From Crotophaga sulcirostris (Eukaryota; Chordata; Aves; Cuculiformes; Crotophagidae), in the NCBI GenBank assembly GCA_013397455.1, contig VYZB01000210.1, forward strand, positions 1,394,304 to 1,458,303: 64,000 bases of DNA, written 5' to 3'. How positions within the stretch are numbered: the first letter of the stretch is position 1; the number at the start of each line of letters is the position of its first letter. The translations under genes and the position numbers were made by a program. Below the pieces are notes generated by a model. It was not told the DNA's origin, searched no databases, and was given only the letters and a program-made list of their open reading frames with translations. This document shows, in pieces, positions 51,921 to 63,957 of this stretch.

Positions 51921-53779
51921 GAGAAAATTGACAGGATAAACAAGGTTGGCAGTTGTGGGAAATGTGGGAAGATTTTCTTGCTATGGGAGCTGTGGTCAAA
52001 TATATGTCAGAAGAATTAGTCCCAGTTCAAAGGTGAGATTGGTCCCATACAAAAAAAAGGTATGAAGATGTGAATTTTAATGGCAGCAAATGAATCCTTC
52101 TAGTAAGAGCAAATGAATGCAAAATACTTAGAAAGGAAAATATAAGCTTTGTCTACTTCTCATTTTGTATGAACACATTCGTTTTGCAATCCTCTGTAAA
52201 TCCTATTGAAACAAAAATGTGTTTACAATGTTACATATTCCATAAAACATGTTTGCCATTCAGCAATCTGCTTGCTTCTCTTAAAATGTATTTTTGTGAC
52301 AAACAATCACTAAACCTCACAACCACCGTGTGCAGATAAATGAAACTAGTGCAGATATTACCATTTGGTTGACACATTTGTTTTGACATTATAAAAAAGC
52401 GTTATGGATTTTTTTTGTATAAAACTCTTCCTTTTTTTCTCAGAAAGAATAATATGTTCCTGCAAATGCTGCAAAAGATCAAAAGCTGTTCAGATCATAT
52501 TTACAGTACTAAAAGCACAATGAATGCCCCTGTAAATGACATGTAAATTACCGAACGATGATTCAACTTCAGTCAGCTTTGCAGATGAATTGAAGGACCT
52601 TAATTCCACTTTATCTTAGAAATCTGATTATTCTACTGCTTGTAAGAAATCAGCTTTAATCCTCTTTTAAATGTCATTCAACAGGTTCTTTCTGCAAAAA
52701 AATATGTAAATGAATTTTCCTTTACAATATCTTTTCAAATTCATTTTCTTTCCACAGGACATTTTCAGAAATAATTTAAATCTGCACTATCAAACCAACA
52801 TCTCTCATTTTCTACATCTGTTCAAGAATAATAGTAAGGACACACATCTTAGCTTTGTGATAACATAACTCCACTGACATGCTCTTTATTCTTACTGAAG
52901 GAAATGAGAACAGAATTCAGCTCCCTGGTAACCTCTGCAGAAGAAATTATATTCAAGAAAACAAAAGAATTATCTTTCTTCATGGTTAAATTTGCTCTGG
53001 AAATAATTCAAACAAATATATACCCCTAAACAAGTCATGTCCACATAAAGTTGAACACTTTAGTATTCTCTCATTATTATTTTGTTTTATTCCTTCCATT
53101 TCTTGCATTCATGGAATAATTCCCAGCTACACCAATATGCTTCTAAATTAAGTATAGTCTTTCTGGCACCCAGTGGTACAGTAGATCCCAGTTCCTTATT
53201 AAGGATATCCTTATCACAGCCAAATGATAATGCTATTTTCTGTTCACGAAGAAAACTAAGTGCTAAAAATCACAGGCTGGCTGAGCCACATGTCCAGTGG
53301 GTGTAAAATCAGCACTTGTCCTTTGGGAGTTGTGCTGATTTACACCAATGATATATCTGGTACCCTGGGTTAGAATGCTGTCATTTAAGAGAAATGTCCT
53401 AGATGATCCATTTACGCACATAAAATGCAACTCCACAGATCACGTGGCATTTAAGAACTTGTCCATCCCATTTCTGATAAGAGATTTTGCTCTCTTGGTG
53501 GCTGAAAGAAAGAAAACTCAGCCCTTGGGTTAGGACTTCAAACAATGCAAAAGTGCAAATGAGAGGAAATTCACTCCTTCTTCACAGCGGTTCACTCCTC
53601 ATTCACATTAGTTCACTTTTAATTCACATGAGGGAGCCTAATCAACACCTGATATAGATTTATTCCACTAGTATGTAGGTAATAGCAGGAGCAGCATAGT
53701 GTACAAGAAATTCTAGATGTCTAGGAATTCAGAGCCAAGGAAAATGGATATGGGACCAAAGGTGTGGAACTGCACAGGT
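51921..53779. other. AT-rich DNA with a candidate conserved stretch (52.15-52.70 kb)
   Basis: No gene is supported. 52150-52700 is repeat-free and rich in TAAT/ATTA and ATGTAAAT-type motifs, with ATGACATGTAAATTACCGAA at about 52536-52555, so it could be a conserved non-coding element. A GCTGATTTACACCAATGA string at 53333-53350 may be a further scrap of ancient repeat. Confidence 0.4.
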
Positions 53780-54049
53780 GGCAGAACTAGAGGACATGGA
53801 CTCAAGCTTCGTCAGGGAAAATTTAGGCTTGATGTTAAGAAAAAGTTCTTCACTGAAAGGGTGATTGGCCATTGGAATGCGCTGCCCGGGGAGGTGGTGG
53901 AGTCGCCAACCCTGGAGGTGTTTAAGAGGTGATTGGATGAGGCACTCAGTGCCATGGTTTAGATGATGGGTTGGTGTTAGTGTTGGGTTATAGGTTGGAC
54001 TCGATGATCTCAGAGGTCCTTTCCAACCTTGTAATACTGTGATACTGTG
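53780..54049 (+). mobile_element. CR1 LINE 3' fragment (ATACTGTG-type)
   Basis: A 5'-truncated CR1 starting at GGCAGAACTAGAGGACATGG, with the ORF2 C-terminus ([20 protein letters not shown]), a premature TGA (about 53930) where relatives read AGA, then the 3' UTR and AATACTGTGATACTGTG. The frame 53717-53932 is this CR1 piece joined to upstream unique sequence. I count about 13 differences over roughly 250 bases from the 46.2-46.56 kb copy. Confidence 0.95.
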
Positions 54050-54635
54050 TGACTTATAGCTTTGTGTTTTGTTGGATGGAAGAAGGAAAAGGAAATATCT
54101 TTTTCCATAGCATAAGAATATTGCTTTTCTTGTGGCTAATTCAAGAGCCTGGCTGTAATTTTAATAACGCTACATACTGGAGCAGTACTTCATTTACCAG
54201 TGTAGGCCAACCAACTCAGTCTAAAGCTTTCATTGGACTCCTTACTTCACCTCTTCAAGCGATAGAGTGTCTGTGTTTGGCAAATGCAGTAGCAGATTCA
54301 TATGCTTTATATGGCCCTACAGGCAGGCTGTGACACAGCAAAGTCTCTCAGAACAAGTTGAAGTGGAGCAAATGCTTAAGCAAGTCATGATGATGCAAAG
54401 TTTTCTCTCTATGTTATGCTGCTTTTTATTCCCAAAATAAAGATGCAAAACTTTTTACTTTTTATCTTTTGAGTGGCCTCAAGCCCGAGTCAAGGTTCCC
54501 GTTCTCTCAGGCAACATACAGTCACACAACACAACTCAGTCTTCAACCTAAGAAGCCAAGATTGCAAAGAGATAAGATTTTTTAAAGAAAGAAGAAATGG
54601 TTATACCACATATGCAAAATATGAGGAATGTAGTA
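54050..54635. other. Non-coding DNA, no gene seen
   Basis: Nothing recognised. The 54049-54333 frame begins in the CR1 tail boundary and runs into unique DNA without a domain. Confidence 0.5.
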
Positions 54636-54740
54636 ATGATTCAGTGAGTGGTTTGTCCAAGGTGACACAGAAAGTGAGTGGCAGAGGTAAGGAGGCCAAA
54701 ATTTTTACCAGCCCCCACTCCAGTCATCCACTGTTGCCTC
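54636..54740 (+). repeat. MIR-like SINE relic
   Basis: GTGGTTTGTCCAAGGTGACACAG followed by AAAGTGAGTGGCAGAGG matches the MIR core ('acttgcccaaggtcacacagctagtaagtggcagagc') well. It is followed by a diverged tail ending in CCCCCACTCCAGTCATCCACTG. Of the MIR-type relics here, this has the clearest core. Confidence 0.7.
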
Positions 54741-56999
54741 AACACACGCACTGCCTACAACGCCACATATTGCAGCACTCATCACAGTGACTTAGAAAAT
54801 TCTCCCCTTGGTCTGTCAAGCATAAACTAACAATGTAGTCCTTCAACATGGTTCTAAAGGCTTTGAAAGCATTAAAGAGTCTGTCTGTTAAGGATGTGTT
54901 AAGGTCACAGTACCAGGAACAGCTGACGAAGGAGAGACATTTTTCGGCATGAGTTTGATAACAAGCAGCACCCACCTATGCTGTGTAACAGGTGTAAAAG
55001 ACTTGCGCTGACATTTCCCTTCCTAAAGTGCAGGGGCACCACTGGAAAATATAACCTAGCAGAAGCTGATAAAATTCAGTGACATAAATCATGATTAGTG
55101 TGACAATCCAGCCTGCAGGATAACAATAAATAATGCAAAGAAGATGCAAATGCATTGCATTTTAGCAAGCAGTGACATAACCCTATTGAAAATACCTGCA
55201 CTGACTTGAGACTGAAAAAAGCTTTTCTTTCATGGCAGGAGGAGTTTTCACATTGAAAATGATCGTGTAGAAATATTATTAGCCAAGCCTATCTTTGGCC
55301 TGATACTTTCAGTTTGATATGATGTGACCCGAATTTCTGCCCTAATGTAACTCTCTTATCTAGTCCTCATCCAAGCAGTCTCATGGGCAGCTGCGTTTAT
55401 GCTTTGAATACAAGAAACCATTCTCTGCTTTTGAGGGGGGAAAAAAGCACAACAAGGCACAAAGCCTCACAAAACAAAAAAAATATATACTCTTTGTGTC
55501 AAGGGCAGGGTGATATTCAGACACCCCTAAAAATTAAATTAAGCTGAGAGGTCTAGGAGGTATAAAACAACCTAAACCAGAGGGAGAGGGTCCATAAATA
55601 TAGAAATATATAAATAGGCACTTTTTTTACATTTATTATAAGAGGCAAAACCATGTCACTGGAGTCACTGTGTAGTGAATGGTATTCCTTATGCTTCTTA
55701 CATGATTCAAGAATTCAGGAATTCCCAGGAATACTCTTCTTCCATAGTTTGCAAGAAGAATGACTGGGCAATCCTAAAATAGGACATTCTCTTCTGAATC
55801 CAAAACAACTGGGTGCTAATTTGATGAGTCTTACCCAGACCTCACCTTGTACCTCACCACCATAGAACAATGTATGGTTTAGCTCACCTGGATAAAATCA
55901 GATATTAAATCTCAGAACTGAAATTATATTCCAGATTATTGGCAGATACGTGCACATTTTGGAGATGGGGAGTGTCCATAGTAATTCTTCTTCTGTATCT
56001 CTACACAAAGCCAGTGGCACTGTACTTTTATTGTGGTTTTTTGACAGGGTAATCTCTCCTGGAGGTTATCCGACTCGGTGGTTGAGAGGAATTACCATGA
56101 GATCAGGTTGTGCCTTGTGGAAGTCACAGAACTTCCAGCAAGACTACTCTTAATAGTGATGACTCCACTGATGCAATGAAAATGGTTGACTGTGGATCAT
56201 TTTGCTGTTCAGACACTGCAAAGCAAATAAAACTTGATGGACTTTATCTTGTCTTAATTCCTTCTTCCATTTCTATGATAGATCCAGAGCTTCTTCGGAA
56301 ATAATAAATGTATCCACTGGGGTTCCTTTAATGAAATAAACAGAAATTTGTGGCAATGCAATCATTCATTTACATGGGATCAGAATTTCACCCTTACCTC
56401 ATTTTTTTCACACAAAGAGTGTGAAATAAAGTGGATCTTGATTTTAAAAGCAAAGAATTTCACTGATATCTCATTACTTGAGGTCTTTTTGAATAGAGCT
56501 ACAGTAAGGCTGTAGAAGAAATGACAGAACTAAGTGCAGATGCCTCTGTGTGAAGGAAGGTTTAAACTGTGACAGTCTCACCTCTCTCATTAGTCACAAA
56601 AAAGCCAAGTCTCACATGACAATGCCCTCCTAGCACCAGTTGCCCTACCCATTGTGAAGTTTACAGTAAGGCATTTCTGTATCTGCCTTCATTGGAAATA
56701 CGGCCCCTGTTTCCTTTGCTTAGTTGAAGATAAATCCTTTTGGACCCTTGTCAAAGAGTGTAGTTTTAGCTACAAAGCTGTCAGAGGAATGAGAGTGGAG
56801 CTGCACACCTCTCATATAGGGAAACTGAGACTGAAAAAGGGAACTGCTTTAAACAAAGCCACCATCTCCCATGTCCTAAGACCTGTGTGATCTACTGAGT
56901 TAGTCTGTTTCCCTAAGACAACGACGACTTACCTCTCCAACACCATCATCAGGAATAAGCAACAGGCTGTGGGCAGGAATGTCATGCTCCAATTCATGC
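54741..56999. other. Non-coding DNA, one weak MIR-like patch
   Basis: No gene supported. At about 56812-56850, CTCATATAGGGAAACTGAGACTG resembles the 5' half of MIR ('ctcatttacagatggggaaactgaggc'), but the rest of the match decays quickly. Open frames have no recognised domain. Confidence 0.45.
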
Positions 57000-57105
57000 T
57001 GTTTTGTTTTGTTTTGTTTTACCTTAAAAGTCTCTTTGATATTTTTATACTACCAGACAGCAGCCAGCTCTACTTTTTTTTTTTTTACTTTTTTTTTTTT
57101 TTTTT
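57000..57105. repeat. (TTTTG)n and poly-T tracts
   Basis: Four TTTTG units at 57000-57020 are followed, after about 50 bases, by two T runs at 57073-57086 and 57090-57105. The spacing might mean the antisense A-tail of an old retrocopy, but no gene-like sequence adjoins it. Confidence 0.85.
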
Positions 57106-57462
57106 AACGTCCTCCCTCTGGACAAGTAGGATATTAATATTATCCCTGTAACAAGCAGCAGAAGGAATAAAACATCTAGGTAAATACTGCAAGTGAGATT
57201 AAAACTCTCTAGCTTTCTGATGTAACCCTGTGACATCGCGTTTCTAGTGAATTAAACCAAATGTACAAGTATTTAACGACTAATCCTTTTAAGTATTTTA
57301 ATGCCCCAATGAAGATTTCTTATAGGGAGAGGCAAAGCATATGTGGTTTCCGTTAGAGTCTGCCTGCAGGCAGAGGATTGAGCAGATTGGCTTTTTTTTT
57401 TTTTTTTAGCTCTCCCCCCTTCTTTTTAATTAATTAATATTTCCCTGCTTTTGTTGTTGTTT

Positions 57463-57600
57463 TGGCGGGCGGGCAGGCAGCCCGTGGGCGCGGGGTGCTG
57501 AACGGACAGCTCCTGCCGGCGGGGCGAGGGGGGACTCACCCTGCCGGCCCCCCACAGCAGGGGGAGGGCAGGGGGGGACAGTTGGGGGGGGGGGGGTATC
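57463..57600. promoter_or_regulatory. Small CpG-rich, G-rich island with possible G-quadruplex
   Basis: About ten CpGs fall within roughly 100 bases (57463-57560) of otherwise AT-rich DNA. From 57560 to 57596 four or more G runs (5, 3, 7 and 13 G) lie close together, meeting the usual G-quadruplex pattern. On the minus strand, CCGGCAGGGTGAGTCCCC (about 57545-57528) contains a good splice-donor consensus. A small unmethylated promoter, for instance of a non-coding RNA read leftwards, is possible but unproven. The 57430-57728 frames on both strands reflect the GC content and are not supported as proteins. Confidence 0.45.
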
Positions 57601-57846
57601 CAAATAACAGCCTGCTTCTTGCTGCAAGAAAGAAGAGGGATACTAAACAGCCTTTCTTCCTCCCCTTAGGTTACTCCAAACAACTAACCTGGCCCAGGAG
57701 GCTCTTTGAAGACAATAATGAAAAGTAACTTTTTGTTTTAGAAACCCATCCTGCAGGGCAGCAGGTATTAAGCTGATGGTGATGTTCCATGTATGTGTCT
57801 AAATATATATAAAAATAAAAAATACACACATATATATTTATATTTA
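57601..57846. other. Unique sequence between the CpG island and CR1
   Basis: No gene seen. A TA-rich tract at about 57803-57845 directly precedes the CR1 fragment. Confidence 0.5.
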
Positions 57847-58077
57847 TTCAGGCTAGATATAAGGAAGAAATGTTTTGTGCTGAGGGTGGTGAAATACTGG
57901 AACACGCTGCCCAGAGAGGTGGTAGATGCCCCATCGCTAGAAACATTCCATGTCAGGTTGCACGGGGCCCTGAGCAACCTGATCTGGTTGAAGATGTCTC
58001 TGTTTATTGCAGGAGGATTGCACTAGATGACTTTTAAAGGTCCCTTCCCACCCAAACCATTCTATGATTCTATGATA
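57847..58077 (+). mobile_element. CR1 LINE 3' fragment (ATTCTATG-type)
   Basis: A 5'-truncated CR1 with the ORF2 C-terminus (RLDIRKKCFVLRVVKYWNTL, then PREVVDAPSLETF) and a 3' UTR ending ACCATTCTATGATTCTATGA. It is of the same group as the 39.0-40.7 kb element and the 15.2 kb scrap, and differs from the ATACTGTG-type copies. Confidence 0.95.
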
Positions 58078-58272
58078 TACGACTTCTTTTTTTGTGTTAT
58101 AGAACTTCCTAGCCATAGGGAATAGTATTTTCTCCCCTATTAATAGCCAGGCCAGTGTCATGCACTGTAGGGTGAAAAATCAATGCTCCTCGCTATAAAC
58201 AAAATTGATCTTCTATTTAAGCTAATCTGTAAGGGGTGCAAATTTAGGGTCAGGGTTAAGATTACATAGAAA

Positions 58273-58370
58273 GTATCACAGTATCACAGTATAACCAGGT
58301 TGGAAGGGACCTCTGAGATCATCAAGTCCAACCTATAAGCCAACACTAACACCATCTCATCACCTAAACC
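58273..58370 (-). mobile_element. CR1 LINE 3' end (ATACTGTG-type)
   Basis: Minus-strand CR1 tail: TATCACAGTATCACAGTATA, ACCAGGTTGGAAGGGACCTC, TGAGATCATCAAGTCCAACC, AACACTAACACC, stopping at CACCTAAACC. It lies tail-to-tail with the plus-strand CR1 200 bases to its left, but the two are of different subfamilies. Confidence 0.95.
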
Positions 58371-59392
58371 AAGTGAATGTTCATATTTCCTGCTGAGGAA
58401 AATATATCCTCTTCCTATGCATTCCTGATACAAAATAATAAAAATAGTCATGTGGGGGGTAATATGAATGTGGGTGCAAAGTCTACACTATGCACTTGCA
58501 TATATTTAGGCAGATGAGATTGTTAGCAGCATCTCAGCACTTCCCATTGATGTGACGAGGAACTGCAAGAGCACAAGGAGTGTTTCTATATTTCAAAATA
58601 TTTCAAAATAATTGACCAGAGGTTCAATTGATGCAAATGGGAGATGAACCAATTACATTAAGACAGCTGTGTTGGTTTGTCTAAAATGAAGATATAAAAA
58701 AGCTGTATATATTATTGCAGAATCTCTCTCTTTCTGTATCATATATACATAACAGTGCACGATGCAACTGTATGATGTGAATATGTGTAATATATATATA
58801 GAGAGAGAGGAAGAGACAGGGTCTTTATTTACTGTTGTCACCAATGATTTGTTTCTCTAAAGAAGTGGAAAAATATACATGAGCATTGTTAGAAATAGCA
58901 ATGTGGAGTCTTTTTATAGTATATTAATTTAACCAACATTTAATACATGGCCCTTGTCCCTAAACTCACGAACCAAAACTATCTCCTGGTCTTTGCTCAC
59001 CAGAATACCAGTTTCTGTTTTCATCCTTAATTAATGTTGCTTAACTGGTGCTGAATGTATTTCCTTGCATCTTTTTTTAACTCTGTGCTCAGAAATGAAG
59101 TTAAGTATTTGTTTCATCTAAGCATTTTGTTGAATGAGGTCAGTAAGCTATAGCCCATTGTCTTTAAACTACTGAAAGCATTGCATTGGAATTGCAGTCA
59201 TTTTACCATACAATCAAAACCAATTGATTGTCCATGTTTCATTCACTGGTCTGCAAATAATCATTTCAGAACAGCCAGACAATATGAATTGAGGGAGATT
59301 ATTGCTGAAAATCACATTTTAAGTCACAGTTTAGAAACTGATTCATTAGACTGCCCACAGCAGTAGCACATAGTAATGGCATTACTATACAG
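58371..59392. other. AT-rich non-coding DNA
   Basis: No gene seen. It contains a short TATATA/GAGAGA tract (about 58788-58811) and a small direct repeat of ATTTCAAAAT near 58590-58611. Confidence 0.5.
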
Positions 59393-59484
59393 AAGGAAGG
59401 GAACAGGAAGGGAAAGGAGGAAGGAAGGAAGGAAGGAAGGAAGGAAGGAAGGAAGGAAGGAAGGAAGGAAGGAAGGAAGGAAAA
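59393..59484. repeat. (GAAG)n microsatellite
   Basis: About 16 near-perfect GGAA/GAAG units at 59417-59480, flanked by imperfect GGAA-type sequence. The serine/leucine/proline-like frame on the minus strand here is produced by the repeat. Confidence 0.97.
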
Positions 59485-61507
59485 GTATTTATTCTCCTGA
59501 TTCTCAAAAAAGTTTCTCAGCATTCAGACATGGAACTAACTTTTAAAATTAATTTTAAAGACATTTTCTAGGTGAACAACATAGTACCCTTATTTTCCCT
59601 TTTTTTCTCCTTATAATTTAGGCACAATACCAACTCAAATACTTGTTTAGGACTTTTTCGGCAGCTCTTTGAATTCCAAGGAAAGAATTCCATTTACTTA
59701 AGATGATCTTTGAATCAGGTCCCTCATGCAAGAGAGTACTAGTCTTTTACTGCCTGACCCCTCAACCTTCATTGGCGTGCTCAGGCCCATAGAGGTCAAA
59801 GAGACAACTGACTTATGCAGGGATTACCGGCATGAGTCGAGGGTGCAGAATGGAGCTCACAGTGAACTCTATCAGCACATTCATCATCAATCCTCTAGTA
59901 GCTATTGTCAGGTTGTGAATGATGTCTCCTCTATCAGAGATACTGTTCCAGAATTAGATCCTGCAGGCAAGATCTTATTTCTGGAACATAATAATAATAA
60001 AAAAAATCTCCTGCTGCCAAATGAATTTTAATGTTCAATTTTAAAGTAATAAAAATCCCAAAATCTCTTGATTTTATGCATGAGCTATTATGATCAATTG
60101 GGAAATTAAAATATGTTTTTAAAGCATAAATACCTATTCCCTCAGTGGAATCCTATGTCTCTGAAGTAACTGTCTTCAGGTTTGGGGATACATTTTATGC
60201 ATTTTAATAGCAAATGCCTGAATACTGAACCAATAAAAAATATATAGTGGTTTCTTCGCACCTACCCAGGATTCTTGGGTCAATACAAGTCCCATTTTCA
60301 AATATGTTAACAAATATATGTGTTCAGTGAAAATTATATATTACTTAACCTAAATACAGATTTATTTGAGCTATTCAGAGCAATTCCAGACTCTTGAGAA
60401 AAGAATCTCTTTGAAATATTAATACTATTACACCTAATTTTAAAGTGTTAAAACTACAAATTAAGTGTGAGGGGTAAAAAAATCCATGAAAATGTATATC
60501 TTTGCAGACATACAGGTGGGGAAAAAATGGAAAAAGCCATCAATACATGACTCATGAGCTGAGGACAAAGATGACAGCCTTACCTTTGAATGTACTCTTT
60601 TAAGTTTGTGACACAACCTTAAAGCTGTTTAAACATATAGTAGAGCTCAGTGTTTAATTAGATAAGGAAACTTGCTCACTATTACTGCCAGTGCATAAGT
60701 ATATGAGCACAGTGGAGTATACTCAATAATCCAAAGAACCTGACACTGTATTATTTATTGGAATGTCTGCATTAATTATGGATGATTCTAATATAAGGTA
60801 CATCTTTAATACATCACAGTCTACAGATGTTTTCATTCTCCACTACCAGAGAGAAGTTTAATGATAAGATTTTGCCTCATATATTGAAATGCATCCAGAA
60901 AATAATATGGATAATGTTGTCTTAGCCAGGTTGTGATCAGGAGAATTTTCTAAAGTCTTAGTTTAGTTGGTTACATGTGGAGAGTTTAGGTTAAAATTGC
61001 CCTGTGGGCTAAGACTGGCAAGAGAAAAAAAAAAACCCTTTTCATTAAATATACTATTTAACAGTAAGATTTCCAGTTTCACCACCAGTGTTTTCTCCTA
61101 AGTAGCAAAATACAAGGTTGTGATCACAGATCCCACTGAACTTTGAAGGCCTTATACAAAATCCCTGTCACATATGGATTTTTCCAGTTGCTTTGGTTAA
61201 ATATGGATATTATGCTACATCAATGAGCTGGTATTTCCTGTAGTGCTCTCTGCAGAAGTGGACTTCATAACTTTTCTTTGGTGACAAGTTTTTAAAAAGT
61301 CAGTGAAAGTGTCTTACAAATTTTGTTGGAATCAGACTATTTTAGGGAACGTATGGACTTCCCAGTTTACAAAGTGGAAATGTCAGAGAATAGTTCTCCT
61401 AACTCTGAGTGTTTCCATTGTTCCATTCTGGTCCCTGTTGAAACGCATAGGCTTTCCCACAAATGAATAGGTCTAGAAGGACTAGGTTCAAATATCCATA
61501 TCACAAA
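59485..61507. other. AT-rich non-coding DNA, no gene seen
   Basis: Nothing recognisable. The 59726-60031 frame (101 codons, plus strand) has no domain that I know. Confidence 0.5.
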
Positions 61508-61552
61508 AAGTGGAGCAAGAATTTGAACCAGGACTCCTGTTAATTTTCAAGT
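61508..61552 (+). repeat. Possible MIR-like 3' relic
   Basis: AAGTGGAGCAAGAATTTGAACCAGGACTCCTG (in two parts: AAGTGGAGCAAGAATTTG, AACCAGGACTCCTG) resembles the MIR segment 'agtggcagagccgggattcgaacccaggtctcctg'. It is short and diverged. Confidence 0.4.
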
Positions 61553-63957
61553 CACATTTGGAGGCTTTTCACCATCATGTGGTTTTCCAGCATCAGGTTT
61601 CATTCTGTTCTACTGCTAAATTGCTAACCTCATCCCATTTCGTGAACATAGATGGTTGTTGTCTTTCTTTTAACAGTTTCCCAGTGTGGTGTTAATACTG
61701 GAAATAAGTTACAGCAGCAATATTGCTAGAGAAATCCTACGTGAAGCAGTTAAAAGTATGGTCAGAGTAAGAAAATATGTGATGCCAATTTGAAAAGAAA
61801 CAATGTTATCATAGAGAAAGATTCTGTAAGGAAGAGTTTCTGACTTCTTCCTGAGGGCACAAAACATTGTTGAGATATCCATGACTGCTTGCTGCCACAA
61901 AATTTAAAACCATCAATGGCTTACAAGTAAAGAGGAATTGACTGACAAGTTACAGATGTAAAGGAAGGCAAAGCTATGACATAGATGAGTAACTAGAACC
62001 TAGTTAGGTCGATGGTTATTACCTTCACAGAACAGGAAATGATACAGAATATGAGAAATTTGATAAATCATTAGATAGACAGGAGAGAAATAAGTAAAGG
62101 ATTCTCCAAAATTGTTGTGATTCTTTTTCCCCCAGCAGTAGATACCTTCAGATAACCACAGAATCAGAAAAGGCTTTAAGGGTAGGGGGAAAAAGTGAGA
62201 TAGATCAGGTAAAGAGAAAAGGGGTGTGGGAGGATGACGTAGTGAAGGGACAGAAGTGTAAAATACATGAGAGCAGCCACGTTGAGAAATGGAAGAACTC
62301 CTCAAGAGAGCAAGATAAATAAAGTAATAGGACATCCTTCAAGTACAGAAGAGGTCAAAAGAAAATAAAAATGGCCTCTAAGAGATGGCAGGAGCAATTG
62401 GCAGAAGGAGTAGCTTTTGCTTTCGAGAGAAAGCTGGAAGGAGGGAGGGAGGTTTTTCATTGTCTGGGTGTTTGCAGAAATGGAGAGAGGACAGCTGCCA
62501 CAGACAGTCATCATGTTACCCCCCTAAGGGATGTGGTAGAGATGCTGAAAGAAATTAGGAACGTGGCAGTAAAAGGCACTGGCAAAACCACAGCGTTGTG
62601 TGAATATTGGGAGGGGGGAAATCCCAAAACAGGAAGAGTGGAGGCAGCCTGTTTTTCTTGATGCAGGTGCTTAAAGGAGAGAGAAAAGGCGAGTAGACAG
62701 CTTGGAATCACAACAGTGGCCAAGAAATAAATGCCTTAAAGCAAGAGTGTGTGAAAGACCAAGATAGACCAGAGGCTATTGTCAAGGAGGACCAGGTGGA
62801 GAGGCCTCCGTGGAGCCGGTACAGCTCTAGGAGCCGTGTGAGAAGGGGCCCTAGGCAGCTTCCCCAGTAGGATCTCCACGCCTATACAAGCCTGAGCCAA
62901 GAGAAGCTGTTTTCTTGGGGTCTGGCTGGAGTGCAAAGACAGATGGGATGGGGCACTCAACAGCTCAGGGAGCTGTGGGGAGACAGGAAAGGGAGAAATG
63001 AGACGGCTGCAAGATCAGTTGAGTAGAGAGAATAAAGATGAGGAGCACCTCCATGTAGGAAGTAAACCTGTGGTTGTGGGATAGGGTGCTTGAAGAAGAG
63101 AACAAGGAAGTCTCATCACCAAAACACTTATCACAAGGAATAACCAGGCAGGGACAGGGACCATGAGGCTCACAGCCTTGTTTGGCAAGAAACAGACAGC
63201 AACCAGTAAGGAATATAGAGACTAAGGAGGATGAGGATAGGGGAAAGTAAACCAGAAAAATGAAGGGAAGAGGGTTTCTCACTGAGAGGCAGTCGATGGA
63301 TCACCCTTACCAAGTGTCCAGAAAGTCACGTTGCAATGCAGCGGCCACAAACTTTGCCTTCCTCATCCTTGCACAGACTGGTATGAATGGCACCCACTCC
63401 CAGTGAGCACTGGTGTGGGGCTTTGCAAGGAAATATTGATCAATATTGAGACCTCTCAAGTCATTTCACCTCTCCCTTTTGCACTGACTCTGAGTCGGGC
63501 ACCTGGGTTAAGATGCAACTGCCCTTGAGTCTTCATGAAAACCTCAGCAAGCAGGCAGTCTTGCTGCCTTCAAAGAAATGACTGGAGACACCAGTTATCC
63601 CCTTTAATTTTCAACTAATATATTCACAGCATTTTAATTGCTTGCAAATGCATTTTCTCTGTCCGATTATGTTGCCTTTCGGCTGTTGTGGTGAGGCAGA
63701 ATACAAATTTGCAAGGAGGAAGATGCCCATTGTGATGGGCACCAGAGAGGTTGCCTGTGTCCACAATGAGCAGGGTTCTGCTGCAGCACAAGATTGGACA
63801 TCTCTGGTCTTCCAGCTTGAAGAAACTCCTTCAAAAACTCCCCACTCCATACTACTTCCCCCCCAGATTTCTCATTCTGGTCTCTTTTTGTTTCCCCCTG
63901 AGAGTGCATGGAGTTTATTTATTTACCAGACAGGGGCTGGATGAGTGGAAAGGTAGG
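61553..63957. other. Non-coding DNA with a purine-rich strand (about 62.1-63.3 kb)
   Basis: No gene supported. From about 62140 to 63260 the plus strand is markedly rich in A and G, giving paired open frames such as 62371-62661 (plus) and 62511-62723, 62736-62960 and 62965-63282 (minus), none with a recognisable domain. The rest is ordinary single-copy DNA. Confidence 0.45.

Noticed and set aside
57430..57728. Glycine/proline-rich frames on both strands
   Set aside because: They arise from the GC- and G-rich island and have no domain.
59299..59523. Minus-strand frame with repeated Leu-Pro-Ser-Phe units
   Set aside because: It is the translation of the (GAAG)n microsatellite.
62371..62661. 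96-codon frame containing a GKTT-like string
   Set aside because: An isolated short match in purine-rich DNA with no surrounding P-loop fold. It is not evidence of an NTPase.
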